DNA of 64,000 nt from Hydrogenophilus sp. (GCA_026416515.1 JAOAEZ010000001.1:210430-274429); one strand, 5' to 3'; counted from the first letter of the stretch, positions 21,234 through 30,451 are shown. Notes: a model not told the origin generated them from the letters alone. Program-made: numbers and translations.

Positions 21234-21446
21234 TTAGTGAAGTTTGGGGGGCAACATCTGCAGACGGAGCTTTTTCTGATATCGCTTGATCGCAGCAGCG
21301 AGCTCCCGTTTGCGCCGTTCACTTGGTTTTTCATAATGCTCGCGTTTGCGTAGCTCCGTAAGAATCCCCGCTTTTTCGACGAGACGCTTAAAACGCCGAA
21401 TGGCCACGTCAGCCGGTTCGTTTTCCTTAACGCGAATGTAGGGCAT
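21234..21446 (-). CDS. rpsU: 30S ribosomal protein S21
   Basis: 70-residue basic protein opening [20 protein letters not shown], with conserved [20 protein letters not shown]. First gene of the macromolecular synthesis operon, with a consensus promoter upstream. Confidence 0.98.
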   Translation of the reverse strand: MPYIRVKENEPADVAIRRFKRLVEKAGILTELRKREHYEKPSERRKRELAAAIKRYQKKLRLQMLPPKLH

Positions 21447-21489
21447 AGACGATCCTTACTCCAGCAAGGTTGGCGACAGGGAAAACAGA

Positions 21490-21518
21490 ATTTTATCCTC
21501 TTTTCGAGGGGTTGACAA
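21490..21518 (-). promoter_or_regulatory. Sigma-70 promoter of rpsU-dnaG-rpoD
   Basis: On the minus strand TTGTCA (21518-21513) and TAAAAT (21495-21490) are separated by 17 bases, 44 bases before the rpsU ATG. The spacer holds a short palindrome (CCTC-TTTTC-GAGG). Confidence 0.7.
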
Positions 21519-21535
21519 GGATGTAAAATAGACGA

Positions 21536-22552
21536 ATGCGAATTTTGGCGATCGAGTCCTCGTGCGACGAGACAGGAGTGGCGCTGTGGGCGTCGGAGTT
21601 AGGGTTGGTGGCCGAAGTGCTCCATTCGCAGGTGGGCGTTCACGCGCCTTACGGGGGAGTGGTGCCAGAGTTGGCGTCGCGCGACCACGCACGCCGTTTA
21701 CCCGGATTGGTGCGCCAGGCGTTCGCCGAGGCAGGATGGCAGACAGAGGAGGTCGATTTGGTGGCCTATACAGCAGGGCCAGGTTTGGCAGGGGCATTGT
21801 TGGTGGGAGCGGCATTTGCAGAGGCATTCGCAGCCGCCGTGAATGTGCCGACATTGCCAATCCACCATCTGGAAGGACATCTGCTGTCGCCAGGGATCAC
21901 TATGGATCTGGTCTTCCCGTTTTTGGCATTGCTGGTTTCGGGAGGACATACTCAGCTGGTGTGGGTCGAGGGAGTAGGGAATTACGAGGTTTTGGGAGAA
22001 ACATTGGACGACGCCGCAGGTGAGGCGTTCGATAAAGCAGCAAAGGTTCTGGGGTTGGGGTATCCGGGGGGAGCACGGTTGGCAAGTTTGGCGGAGGAGG
22101 GGGATTCTCGCCGATTCGCTTTGCCACGTCCTTTGCGAGGGTCGGAGACAGTGGCGTTTAGCTTCAGCGGGTTGAAGACGGCAGTTGCTTTGGCGGCGCG
22201 TTCCCTTCCCGCCGATGATCGGCAAGGACGGGCCGATTTGGCGGCGAGCTTCGAGAGCGCGATCGTGGAGGTGTTGGTAGAGAAAACGATGCGGGCGGCT
22301 GAGTTGTGCTCGGCCGAGCGAGTGGTGGTGGCAGGGGGTGTGGCCGCCAATCGCCGTTTGCGCACCGCTTTGACAGAGGCGTTGTCGGCTTCTGGACGGT
22401 CGGTCGTGTTTCCTCCATTGCGATGGTGCGCCGATAATGGGGCGATGGTGGCTTACGCGGCGGCACGACGGGTGGCCAACGGGGCTGAGGGAAAACGCGA
22501 TGGCCGGGCTGTGGTCCGCCCCCGTTGGCCTTTGGAGGCGTTGCGGGGTTAG
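21536..22552 (+). CDS. tsaD: tRNA threonylcarbamoyladenosine transferase TsaD
   Basis: Catalytic subunit for t6A37 tRNA modification (with TsaB/E/C). The 338-residue product begins MRILAIESSCDETGVA. It contains the metal motif HLEGHLLSP (HxExH), VSGGHTQLV and VAGGVAANRRLR. It is divergent from rpsU. A TAAAAT lies seven bases before the ATG and no good ribosome-binding site is present, so it may be leaderless. The stop overlaps that of convergent plsY by four bases. Confidence 0.97.
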   Translation: MRILAIESSCDETGVALWASELGLVAEVLHSQVGVHAPYGGVVPELASRDHARRLPGLVRQAFAEAGWQTEEVDLVAYTAGPGLAGALLVGAAFAEAFAAAVNVPTLPIHHLEGHLLSPGITMDLVFPFLALLVSGGHTQLVWVEGVGNYEVLGETLDDAAGEAFDKAAKVLGLGYPGGARLASLAEEGDSRRFALPRPLRGSETVAFSFSGLKTAVALAARSLPADDRQGRADLAASFESAIVEVLVEKTMRAAELCSAERVVVAGGVAANRRLRTALTEALSASGRSVVFPPLRWCADNGAMVAYAAARRVANGAEGKRDGRAVVRPRWPLEALRG

Positions 22553-23139
22553 TGACCCCGACCGATTTTAGGTTCCGTGCCGGCAAGGAGTCGGCGAATG
22601 TTGGGGTGATGGCGAGCAATGAGTACCGCCGCCATGAGTGTGATGAGAATAAGCTGCGGCCCAGGAAGCGAGATTAACCAGCCCACCGCTGGGGTAAGGA
22701 GAGCAGCGACGAGCGCAGCAAGAGAGGAATAGCGGGAGAGAAGCGCGACCGTTAGCCAAATAAGGGCAGCAATGATGCCGACGGGCGGAGCGATCGCGAG
22801 AAGGACCCCGAGCGCAGTAGCGACTCCTTTGCCGCCACGGAAACGGAGGAAGGGGTTGGCGATATGGCCAAAAAAAGCAGAGAGCCCCGCAAGGGCAGCG
22901 AGCGTGGGGTCGCCCGAGAAGGCTTGAGCAAGGAGAACCGCCGCTGCACCTTTGCCGGTGTCTCCGAGAAGGGTGAGTAAGGCCGCTATCTTGTGCCCGG
23001 TGCGAAAGACATTGGTCGCTCCAGGGTTGCGAGAGCCATAGGTGCGCGGATCGGGAAGGGCAAAGAGACGACTGATGAGAAGGGCGAAGGGAATCGCGCC
23101 GAGAAGATAGCCGCCGATAACGGTTGCCAGTGCAGTCAT
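22549..23139 (-). CDS. plsY: Glycerol-3-phosphate acyltransferase PlsY
   Basis: Acyl-phosphate-dependent acylation of glycerol-3-phosphate, the first step of phospholipid synthesis, in the inner membrane. The 196-residue protein has five membrane segments and the family motifs SRNPGATNVFR, GDTGKGAAAVL and FGHIANPFLRFRGGKGVATA. Neighbour of tsaD in many bacteria. A bulged hairpin (23172-23197) lies 33 bases before its start. Confidence 0.97.
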   Translation of the reverse strand: MTALATVIGGYLLGAIPFALLISRLFALPDPRTYGSRNPGATNVFRTGHKIAALLTLLGDTGKGAAAVLLAQAFSGDPTLAALAGLSAFFGHIANPFLRFRGGKGVATALGVLLAIAPPVGIIAALIWLTVALLSRYSSLAALVAALLTPAVGWLISLPGPQLILITLMAAVLIARHHPNIRRLLAGTEPKIGRGH

Positions 23140-23171
23140 AGGGAAAGGAAGGAGCCCTTTGAGAGAACCGA

Positions 23172-23197
23172 GAAGCGCCCCTTTTTCGGGCCGCTTC
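23172..23197 (-). promoter_or_regulatory. Leader hairpin upstream of plsY
   Basis: GAAGCGCCC pairs with GGGCCGCTTC across a 7-base loop (one bulged base). It is in the presumed 5' leader of plsY and has no T-run after it on the minus strand, so it is not a simple terminator. The rest of the 238-base gap to xerD is AT-richer and holds nothing else I can name. Confidence 0.35.
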
Positions 23198-23377
23198 CCC
23201 CGCCCGATGAGCGGACTTTCTCTTCAGTTGGGGGGACGACGAGAAAAAGAAGAAAGGAAAGGCGCTTGCGGGCGGGATAAAAAAGTGAATATTTAGAGAT
23301 TACCATCGCGGGGCTGAGGTATTCATTTGATTATTTTACCTGTATTTTAGCAGTTTTGGGGGATTCGGTAAAGAATC

Positions 23378-24313
23378 TTAAGCGCGAGGGTGATGTTTTC
23401 GGTAGAGTTGTTCGAGACGGGCGCGGGCGACGTGAGTGTAGATTTGGGTGGTGGTGAGGTCGGCGTGGCCGAGGAGCATTTGAACAGCCCTGAGGTCAGC
23501 TCCATGGTCGAGAAGGTGCGTGGCGAAGGCATGGCGAAGGGTGTGAGGGGAGATTTTCCGGGGGTCAATGCCGGCGGCTTTGGCGTGCGTTTTGATGATT
23601 TGCCAACAGCGTTGCCGGGTCATGGGACGACCGAGATGGGTGAGGAAGAGATGGTCGGTAGGGTGTTTCGGGAAATAAAAGTGAGGACGGGCGGCCGTGA
23701 GATAACGTTCGAGCCATTGAGCGGCAATTTCGCCAAAGGGAATAAGCCGCTCTTTGTTTCCTTTGCCGAGAACGATGAGCCAGCCTTCAGTGAGGTGGAG
23801 TTGAGAGAGGGTGAGGGTAATCAACTCTGTAACCCGAAGGCCGGTGGCGTAGAGGAGTTCGAGGATCGCTTTATCGCGAATGCCCAGCGGAGTGGTGGGA
23901 TCAGGGGCGGCAAGGAGCGATTCAACTTCTTGTTCCGTTAAGGTCTTGGGACGGCGCGGGGGAAGAAAAGGAAGGTCAAGAGATTGGGTGGGATCTTGGG
24001 CTATTTTCCCTTCTCGCCGCAGCCAGCGATAGAATTTGCGCCAGGTAGCGATGAGACGGCGCTGAGTGGTCGATTTGCGGTGCGGAGCAATTTCGGCAAG
24101 GTAGGCGGTGAGCATGGTGGGGGAGAGGGTGGTAAGGGTCTGATCGCGCGCCGCCAGCCAGCGGGCGAAAAGAGTGAGGTCATTGCCGTAACTGATGCGG
24201 GTGTTTTCAGCAAGGCCCTCTTCTAACCAGAGGATGTCGAGAAAGGTTGCAATGAGGTGAGCGTCGTCGGGAGAGATGGTGGAAGGAGGTGAGGAATTAG
24301 AGGGAGAGGACAT
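23378..24313 (-). CDS. xerD: Site-specific tyrosine recombinase XerD
   Basis: Chromosome dimer resolution at dif with XerC. The 311-residue product has an N-terminal SAM-like core-binding domain (FLDILWLEEGLAENTRISY) and the catalytic domain with all expected residues: Arg in ATGLRVTELI, Lys in GKGNKERLIPF, His/Arg in SPHTLRHAFATHLLDHGADL, His in LLGHADLTTTQ and Tyr in IYTHV. It matches XerD better than XerC (N-terminus, LDLPFLPPRRPKTLT). The first residues are Ser/Pro-rich. It overlaps the end of ogt by 17 bases, so ogt and xerD are probably co-transcribed. Confidence 0.94.
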   Translation of the reverse strand: MSSPSNSSPPSTISPDDAHLIATFLDILWLEEGLAENTRISYGNDLTLFARWLAARDQTLTTLSPTMLTAYLAEIAPHRKSTTQRRLIATWRKFYRWLRREGKIAQDPTQSLDLPFLPPRRPKTLTEQEVESLLAAPDPTTPLGIRDKAILELLYATGLRVTELITLTLSQLHLTEGWLIVLGKGNKERLIPFGEIAAQWLERYLTAARPHFYFPKHPTDHLFLTHLGRPMTRQRCWQIIKTHAKAAGIDPRKISPHTLRHAFATHLLDHGADLRAVQMLLGHADLTTTQIYTHVARARLEQLYRKHHPRA

Positions 24314-24920
24314 CGACGAAGGGGAGTTGTTCGCGTTGCAGGAGCCAGCGCTTCAGGGCAAGATAAGAGGGGGTAGTGCGACCGACAAAACCGGTGAGCG
24401 TTTCATTCTTGCCCACTACCCGGTGGCAGGGAATAAAAAGAGGATAAGGGTTGGCACGACAGGCAGCTGCGACCGCTCGGGGGTGCACCGCGAGTTGGTG
24501 GGCGATTTGTCCATAGGTGCGGGTTTGACCCGGAGGAATGCGCTGGAGATGGCTCCAGACGCGGCGTTGAAAGGGGGTCCCAGCTAGCGCGAGAGGGGCT
24601 TGAAGAGGAAGGCGCGGGTCGCGAAGCCAAGCGCAGAGTTGATCCCATAGGGTGATTTCAGCAGGGGTGAGAGAGAGGGAGGAAGAGGGGAGAGGAGAGA
24701 AAGAGAGAGGACCAGAGGAGAGCGGGGAGAGGGGAGAGGAATCCGAGAAGGGAGAAGAGGATGAGATAGAAGGAGAGGAAGATTCGAGGAAATGGGCAGC
24801 GACGACTGTTTCGTTTTGGAGGACAATTACAAAGGTAAAGGGGTGAGGAAGGGGGAAAAAGAGCATGTGCTCCTCGTCTGCAGGGGAGAGTGAGGGAGTG
24901 GGAGAGAGGAGGTGGGTCAT
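24297..24920 (-). CDS. ogt: Methylated-DNA--protein-cysteine methyltransferase (Ogt/Ada C-terminal type)
   Basis: Repairs O6-alkylguanine by transferring the alkyl group to its own Cys. The catalytic domain holds [24 protein letters not shown], the DNA-binding [10 protein letters not shown] and the active-site [10 protein letters not shown] start at ATG 24920 (207 residues), overlapping the proA stop (ATGA). A longer frame to 24953 also exists. Residues about 45-90 form an odd Ser/Pro/Leu linker ([20 protein letters not shown]) encoded opposite a nearly pure purine tract, not seen in typical Ogt. Confidence 0.9.
   Translation of the reverse strand: MTHLLSPTPSLSPADEEHMLFFPLPHPFTFVIVLQNETVVAAHFLESSSPSISSSSPFSDSSPLSPLSSGPLSFSPLPSSSLSLTPAEITLWDQLCAWLRDPRLPLQAPLALAGTPFQRRVWSHLQRIPPGQTRTYGQIAHQLAVHPRAVAAACRANPYPLFIPCHRVVGKNETLTGFVGRTTPSYLALKRWLLQREQLPFVDVLSL
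24661..24780. repeat. GA-rich polypurine tract inside ogt
   Basis: In these 120 plus-strand bases I count only ten pyrimidines. The tract is built of irregular GAGAGG/GGGGAGA units and encodes, on the minus strand, the Ser/Pro/Leu linker of Ogt. Irregular, not a clean tandem repeat. Confidence 0.75.
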
Positions 24921-26203
24921 TGCCGCGTCTGCCCGCTTCCGAGGACGATCCATTTTTCACAGGTGAGCCCTTCGAGACCAACCGGACCGCGGGCGTGAAA
25001 TTTGTCTGTGGAGATACCGATCTCGGCGCCTAGGCCATATTGGTAACCGTCGGCAAAGCGCGTGGAGGTATTTAACATTACAGAGGAGGAGTCAACTTCT
25101 CGGAGGAAGCGCATCGCCGCAGCGTGATCGTCGGTGATGATGGCTTCGGTGTGGCGCGAGGAGTAACATTCGATGTGCTCGATGGCTTGGTCGATTCCCG
25201 TCACTACGCGGATGGCGATGATGGGGGCGAGGTACTCAGTGCGCCAGTCCTCTTCGGTAGCGGGCTTGAGAAGATGCGACGGGATGCCCTCAGTAGCGTT
25301 GAGGGTGGCGAGCGCTTGCGGGCAACAGCGCATTTCAACGCCGTGACGGGCGAACATGAGGCCAATAGCCGGGAGGTATTGAGGGGCAATTTCGGCATCG
25401 ATAAGGAGAGTTTCGGCTGCGTTGCAGACGCCATAGCGCTGGGTTTTGGCATTTTCGACGATAGGGAGGATGTAGTTCGGGTTGGCAGCACGGTGAATGT
25501 AGACGTGGCAATTTCCGTCGAGGTGTTTGAGGATCGGAACACGAGCCTCCGCAAGAACCGCTTCGATGAGACTCTTTCCGCCCCGGGGAATGACCAGGTC
25601 TACATGTTGGGGGTTAGCGATGAGTTTCCGGACTAAGGCGCGGTCCGGATTGGTGACGATTTGAACAGCTTGTGGGGGAAGCCCTGCTTGTTGGAGACCG
25701 TCGGCAATAGCGGCAGCAAGCGCCTGATTGGTTCGCAGGGCTTCTTTGCCGCCGCGGAGGATTACGGCGTTCCCCGCTTTGAGCGTGAGAGCAGCGGCGT
25801 CAATGGTGACGTTGGGTCGCGATTCGTAGATAATGGCAATAACCCCAATAGGTACACGCATTTTTCCAACGAGGATGCCCGAAGGACGGGGTTTTAGGTC
25901 GCGAATCTCACCGACCGGATCGGGAAGTTGCACGACCTCATTGAGGCCGTCAACCATAGCGGCGAACGCTTTGGGCGTCAGCGCTAGGCGGTCGAGCATC
26001 GCCGCAGCTAACCCCGCTTCCCGAGCATGAGCAAGGTCGAGCTCATTGGCAGCGAAGATTTGGGATTGGCGAGCGCGAAGCGCCGCGGCAATCGCACGCA
26101 ACGCCTCATTTTTTTGGGCGGTGGAGGTGCGGGCTAGCTGCTGCGCAGCGGTGCGCGCGGCTTGAGCAAGGGCATGAACGGTTTGATCTAGGACATCACT
26201 CAT
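24917..26203 (-). CDS. proA: Gamma-glutamyl phosphate reductase
   Basis: Reduces gamma-glutamyl phosphate to glutamate semialdehyde in proline synthesis. The 428 residues show the aldehyde-dehydrogenase-like fold with [30 protein letters not shown] and the catalytic Cys in [13 protein letters not shown], then [10 protein letters not shown] and [20 protein letters not shown]. Length is as expected. proB is not adjacent. First gene of a proA-ogt-xerD run with overlapping stops and starts. Confidence 0.97.
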   Translation of the reverse strand: MSDVLDQTVHALAQAARTAAQQLARTSTAQKNEALRAIAAALRARQSQIFAANELDLAHAREAGLAAAMLDRLALTPKAFAAMVDGLNEVVQLPDPVGEIRDLKPRPSGILVGKMRVPIGVIAIIYESRPNVTIDAAALTLKAGNAVILRGGKEALRTNQALAAAIADGLQQAGLPPQAVQIVTNPDRALVRKLIANPQHVDLVIPRGGKSLIEAVLAEARVPILKHLDGNCHVYIHRAANPNYILPIVENAKTQRYGVCNAAETLLIDAEIAPQYLPAIGLMFARHGVEMRCCPQALATLNATEGIPSHLLKPATEEDWRTEYLAPIIAIRVVTGIDQAIEHIECYSSRHTEAIITDDHAAAMRFLREVDSSSVMLNTSTRFADGYQYGLGAEIGISTDKFHARGPVGLEGLTCEKWIVLGSGQTRQ

Positions 26204-26263
26204 CCGTCTCGCGCTCCAGGTAGCGGAAACGTTATTATATATAGTGGGGAGTAAGGGAGGAGG

Positions 26264-26656
26264 TTAAAGCGTTTTGCGTTCGTTTTGAAGAACTTGCCGG
26301 GCTCGTAGGTCAGCAAGGTCATCTTCGCGACTGGCGGGAACCTCTAGGCCATCGGCGACGTAGGCGTGCCCTTTCATGATCATGACGATAATGCAGCCAA
26401 AAGCAAGGGTGAGGATGATGGTGAGATGGAGCCCGAGGGCCGCAAGGGCAAGAATGTCGAGGGTGTTGAGATACTTCTCAGCGGCAGGGCCCAGATCGCT
26501 GTACCACCACCGCCCTATAAGGGGTGGAAGCGCACAAACAATTAATCCTCCCGCCAACCAGCGCGGAAGCCGTTTGAAGATTTTCCATTCCAGCCCCGCT
26601 GGGGCTTTGCGACTGCCAGGGAGTTTTCGAAACCAGATAGAAGTAGCGTCGCGCAT
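26264..26656 (-). CDS. Unknown membrane protein, 130 aa
   Basis: No family recognised. The basic N-terminus (about residues 1-35) is followed by two hydrophobic helices (about 35-50 and 66-95) and an acidic C-terminal tail (REDDLADLRARQVLQNERKTL). It lies alone between proA and the flagellar region. ATG 26656 is the chosen start. Being next to, and divergent from, flhB does not by itself indicate a motility role. Confidence 0.6.
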   Translation of the reverse strand: MRDATSIWFRKLPGSRKAPAGLEWKIFKRLPRWLAGGLIVCALPPLIGRWWYSDLGPAAEKYLNTLDILALAALGLHLTIILTLAFGCIIVMIMKGHAYVADGLEVPASREDDLADLRARQVLQNERKTL

Positions 26657-27031
26657 CGGCGTCGCTCCATGGGCGTATTTCTATTATTTTAGCGCTGAGC
26701 AGTAGGAGTGTGAGGGGAGAGGGCATTTTTCTTTTTGATGATGATCAAAGTAGAGAGGATCTCCTATGAAGGGGAATACCAGGATCCCGACGAGGGTTGG
26801 GATGGAGGCTTTTCGCAGAGAGGTCGATTGCCTTTGGGGGTAACGGGAGGGCGGTTTACTTTATTTACAAAACGTGATTTGGGCCCAGACAATAGGGGTG
26901 AGGGGAGTAGAGGAGATCCAGCGTAGGGTGATCCCAGAACCGTGAAAAAGGGGAAACTTTCCCTTTAATTTAGAGGAAGAGGCAGAGCATTGATCGCCGA
27001 TAATCCATAATGGGTAGATAGGAGAACGAGG
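26657..27031. other. Intergenic region between unknown membrane gene and flhB
   Basis: 375 bases without a convincing gene. It holds a near-perfect inverted repeat at about 26946-26963 (AAGGGGAAA-C-TTTCCCTTT) and a sigma-28-like -10 octamer close to flhB. The 63-codon frame at 26735 has no ribosome site and odd composition, and I do not accept it. Confidence 0.5.
26996..27003 (+). promoter_or_regulatory. Candidate FliA (sigma-28) -10 octamer upstream of flhB
   Basis: GCCGATAA, identical to the enterobacterial sigma-28 -10, 28 bases before the flhB GTG. At the expected -35 distance the sequence is only AAGA, so the match is half a promoter. Confidence 0.4.
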
Positions 27032-28204
27032 GTGGCTGAAGAGAGCGACCTCGAGAAGAGCGAACAGCCGACTGCGCGACGGATCGAGCAGGCACGGTCG
27101 GAAGGACAGGTGCCGCAGTCGCGAGAGTTGGCTTCATTTCTGGTTCTGCTGCTTGGGGTGGCGGTGCTGATGGTGCTGGGGGGATGGATGGGAGAACGAG
27201 TCGCGCGAATGATCGCCCGCCTGCTGGCTTTCGATCCAGCGGCGGCTTTAGAGATAGAGACGGTTTTATCGCTTCTGCCGTGGATCATAGAGGAGCTGCT
27301 GATCGTTTTGGCTCCAATTTTTGTGGTTTTGTTGGTGGCGGCGGTGGGAGGACATGTCGCAGTGAGCGGCTTTTTGTTTGTGCCGAAATTGGTCACGCCG
27401 CGATTGGACCGATTGAATCCCGTGACAGGTTTGAGAAGGATCTTTTCGTTGGATGGATTGGTCGAGCTGGTGAAGTCGTTGATAAAAACAATCTTTGTGG
27501 GAGGAGCAGCGTGGTGGGTGCTGACAGGAGAGGTGGAGACCGTGTTGGGTTTGATCCGGATGCCGTGGGAGGAGGCAGGGGCACTTTTTTTGGATGAGGT
27601 GCAGTGGGCGACATTGTGGTTGGTGCTGCCGTTGGGATTGATCGTGGCTTTGGATGTTCCCTATCAAATTTGGAGCTACTACAAAAACTTGCGAATGACT
27701 AAGGAGGAGGTGAAACAGGAGTTCAAGGAGATGGAGGGAGATCCTCAGATTAAGGGGCGAATTCGCGCTGTCCAACGGGAGATGGCGCGCCGCCGGATGA
27801 TGCAGGAGATTCCTAAAGCGGCAGTGGTGGTGACCAACCCAACCCATTTTTCCGTGGCTTTGCGCTATGAGGCGACAAAGATGGCCGCGCCCGTTGTCGT
27901 GGCTAAGGGACGAGGAGCATTGGCGTTGAGAATCCGCGAGGTTGCCGAGGAGGCAGGTGTGCCGCGGGTGGAGGTTCCAGCGTTGGCGCGTTCGTTATAC
28001 GTGCATGTGGAGGTGGGAGAGGCTGTTCCACCAGGCCTTTATACCGCCGTGGCCGAGGTGTTGGCATATGTCTATCAGTTGGATCAATGGATGGTGAAAG
28101 GAGGTCCAAAGCCGGAGTTCAACGGCGAGGTGGAAATCCCCGAGCCATTGCAGGTACCAGCACCGGCGGCGGAGGATGAGCGCGTTGCTGCTTCCGCTGA
28201 ATAG
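27032..28204 (+). CDS. flhB: Flagellar biosynthesis protein FlhB
   Basis: Export-gate membrane protein and substrate-specificity switch of the flagellar type III apparatus. The 390 residues carry the N-terminal ESDLEKSEQPTARRIEQAR, four membrane helices (about residues 35-210), and the cytoplasmic domain with the autocleavage motif NPTH in VVVTNPTHFSVALRY, followed by APVVVAKG. The C-terminal about 40 residues are Pro/Glu-rich. The start is GTG 27032 after GGAGAACGAG. First gene of the flhB-flhA-flhF cluster. Confidence 0.98.
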   Translation: MAEESDLEKSEQPTARRIEQARSEGQVPQSRELASFLVLLLGVAVLMVLGGWMGERVARMIARLLAFDPAAALEIETVLSLLPWIIEELLIVLAPIFVVLLVAAVGGHVAVSGFLFVPKLVTPRLDRLNPVTGLRRIFSLDGLVELVKSLIKTIFVGGAAWWVLTGEVETVLGLIRMPWEEAGALFLDEVQWATLWLVLPLGLIVALDVPYQIWSYYKNLRMTKEEVKQEFKEMEGDPQIKGRIRAVQREMARRRMMQEIPKAAVVVTNPTHFSVALRYEATKMAAPVVVAKGRGALALRIREVAEEAGVPRVEVPALARSLYVHVEVGEAVPPGLYTAVAEVLAYVYQLDQWMVKGGPKPEFNGEVEIPEPLQVPAPAAEDERVAASAE

Positions 28205-28282
28205 AAGAGCTCGGTCGGAAAGGAGTTAGAGATCGAGGTCGAGAAAACGAGTAGGGAGTGCTGCATTTAAGGAGGAGCAGCG

Positions 28283-30385
28283 ATGGCGACACGAGTCGGA
28301 CCTGTAGAGATTGATTGGCGCCGATTTGTCGATCCAGCCAAATGGAAGTTGCTGGCCGCACCGACCTTCATCTTTTTGGTGTTAACGATGATGGTGCTGC
28401 CGCTGCCGCCCTTTTTCCTCGATTTTATGTTTACGTTCAATATCGCAATGAGTTTGGTGGTGTTGCTGGTGGCGATGTATGTGCAGCGTCCCCTGGAGTT
28501 TGCGGCTTTTCCAGCAGTGTTGTTGGTGACCACTTTGTTGCGGTTGTCGTTGAACGTGGCATCGACACGGATCGTTCTGTTGGAGGGACATACAGGACCC
28601 GATGCGGCCGGTAAGGTGATCGAGGCGTTCGGTCAATTTTTGGTGGGGGGAAATACAGCGATCGGCGTGGTGGTTTTTGTGATCTTGGTGATCATCAATT
28701 TTGCAGTGGTGACTAAAGGAGCCGGCCGAATCGCAGAGGTGAGCGCGCGCTTCACCCTCGATGCGATGCCTGGAAAACAGATGGCTATCGACGCAGATCT
28801 CAACGCAGGTTTGATCGATGAGGCAGAGGCACGCCGACGCCGCCGGGAGATTCAACGTGAGGCCGAATTCTATGGGTCTATGGATGGTGCTTCAAAGTTT
28901 GTGCGCGGCGACGCTGTGGCAGGCGTATTGATTACGTTAATCAACGTACTGGGGGGATTAACGGTGGGATTGATAGGCCATGGGATGGAGTTTTCCCAGG
29001 CATTGGAGACCTATGTAATTTTGACAATCGGCGATGGGTTAGTAGCACAAATCCCGTCATTGATGATTTCGATCGCAGCGGGAATGGTGGTCTCACGAGT
29101 GGCCGATGAGGAGAAAAAGGAGGATGTGGGAAGTCAAGTGCTGGGGCAGTTGTTCGATAAGCCTCAAGTGCTGATGATCGCGGCAGCGATCGTCGGATTG
29201 CTGGGAATGATCCCGGGAATGCCGAATGTGATCTTTTTGCTGATCAGCGCAGGGTTGGGCTTTTTAGCGTGGCGCAGTTGGCTGCGCTTCCAGCGCCAGG
29301 CATTGGAGGCAGCCACCGCCCCCCCTCCACCAGCGCGAGAGGAGACCGTGGAGGCAACATGGAACGACGTCCAGCCAGTGGATGTGCTGGGGTTAGAGGT
29401 GGGGTACCGCTTGATTCCGTTGGTAGACCCGCAGCAGGGGGGAGAGCTGATTAAACGGATCCGCGGATTGCGAAAACGTTTTGCCCAGGAGGTGGGATTT
29501 TTGCCGCCGACAGTTCATATCCGCGATAACTTGGAGATGAAGCCTAACCATTACCGAATCATCGTCAAGGGGGTAGAGGTGGCGTCAGCCGAGGTTTTTC
29601 CAGGACAGTTTCTGGCTATCAACCCAGGACAGGTGGCTGGACCAATCGATGGCCGACCCGGGAAAGACCCCGCTTTCGGATTGCCCGCCGTGTGGATCGA
29701 TGCAGCCCAGCGAGAGCGGGCTTACGCTTTGGGATATACGGTAGTGGATGCGTCGACGGTGGTGGCAACCCACCTGAATCAGGTGCTGATCGACCACGCG
29801 GCGGAGCTGTTGGGGCGCGAAGAGGTACAAGCGCTGCTCGAGCGTTTTAAACAGGAGGCACCAAAGTTGGTCGAGGATGTGGTGCCCACATTGGTGACAG
29901 TAACAGTATTGCATAAGGTATTGCAGTTGTTGCTGGAGGAGGGAGTGGTCATCCGCGATTTGCGCACGATTCTCGAAACCTTGGCAGAACATGCCCAAAA
30001 GACCCAGGATGCTTTTGAGTTGACCGCTCGGGTGCGCGAGGCGTTAGGGCGAGCGATCGTTCAGGGACTTTCGCCAGGACAAGATCGGGTGCCTGTGTTG
30101 GTGCTTGATCCAGCTTTGGAGCGGGTACTGACCCAGGCGGTAACCGGAGGAGGGGGAGGGACGATCGAGCCGGGATTGGCCGATACGTTGCTCCGACGGG
30201 TGAGTGAGGCAGCAGAACGAATGGAGGCGAGCGGAAGAGCACCGATTTTGCTGGTAGCTCCTCCTATTCGTTGGTTGTTGGCGCGTTTTTTACGCCGAGC
30301 AGTGCCTACATTGCGGGTGATTTCGCATAGCGAGATGCCAGAGAACCGCGCGATCGAGATCGTGGAGATGGTGGGGGCTGTGTAG
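28283..30385 (+). CDS. flhA: Flagellar biosynthesis protein FlhA
   Basis: Nonameric export-gate ring. The 700 residues have about eight membrane helices in the first 320 residues and the conserved FHIPEP cytoplasmic loop region (GRIAEVSARFTLDAMPGKQM, AIDADLNAGLIDE). A large cytoplasmic domain (about 345-700) includes VHIRDNLEMKPNHYRI. Preceded by AAGGAGGAGCAGCG. It lies 78 bases after flhB and ahead of flhF, the usual order. Confidence 0.98.
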   Translation: MATRVGPVEIDWRRFVDPAKWKLLAAPTFIFLVLTMMVLPLPPFFLDFMFTFNIAMSLVVLLVAMYVQRPLEFAAFPAVLLVTTLLRLSLNVASTRIVLLEGHTGPDAAGKVIEAFGQFLVGGNTAIGVVVFVILVIINFAVVTKGAGRIAEVSARFTLDAMPGKQMAIDADLNAGLIDEAEARRRRREIQREAEFYGSMDGASKFVRGDAVAGVLITLINVLGGLTVGLIGHGMEFSQALETYVILTIGDGLVAQIPSLMISIAAGMVVSRVADEEKKEDVGSQVLGQLFDKPQVLMIAAAIVGLLGMIPGMPNVIFLLISAGLGFLAWRSWLRFQRQALEAATAPPPPAREETVEATWNDVQPVDVLGLEVGYRLIPLVDPQQGGELIKRIRGLRKRFAQEVGFLPPTVHIRDNLEMKPNHYRIIVKGVEVASAEVFPGQFLAINPGQVAGPIDGRPGKDPAFGLPAVWIDAAQRERAYALGYTVVDASTVVATHLNQVLIDHAAELLGREEVQALLERFKQEAPKLVEDVVPTLVTVTVLHKVLQLLLEEGVVIRDLRTILETLAEHAQKTQDAFELTARVREALGRAIVQGLSPGQDRVPVLVLDPALERVLTQAVTGGGGGTIEPGLADTLLRRVSEAAERMEASGRAPILLVAPPIRWLLARFLRRAVPTLRVISHSEMPENRAIEIVEMVGAV

Positions 30386-30443
30386 GGTGGGGAAAAAGGG
30401 GGGCTTTCCCCAAGTGTTTTGCCGACGGTGAGGAGAGAAACAG

Positions 30444-30451
30444 GCCGATAA
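30444..30451 (+). promoter_or_regulatory. Candidate FliA (sigma-28) -10 octamer upstream of flhF
   Basis: GCCGATAA again, 31 bases before the flhF ATG, in the 97-base flhA-flhF gap. A TAAA-type -35 at the right distance is missing. Confidence 0.35.

Noticed and set aside
26735-26926. 63-codon plus-strand frame in the gap before flhB
   Set aside because: No ribosome site, no hydrophobic or domain pattern, random-looking composition.
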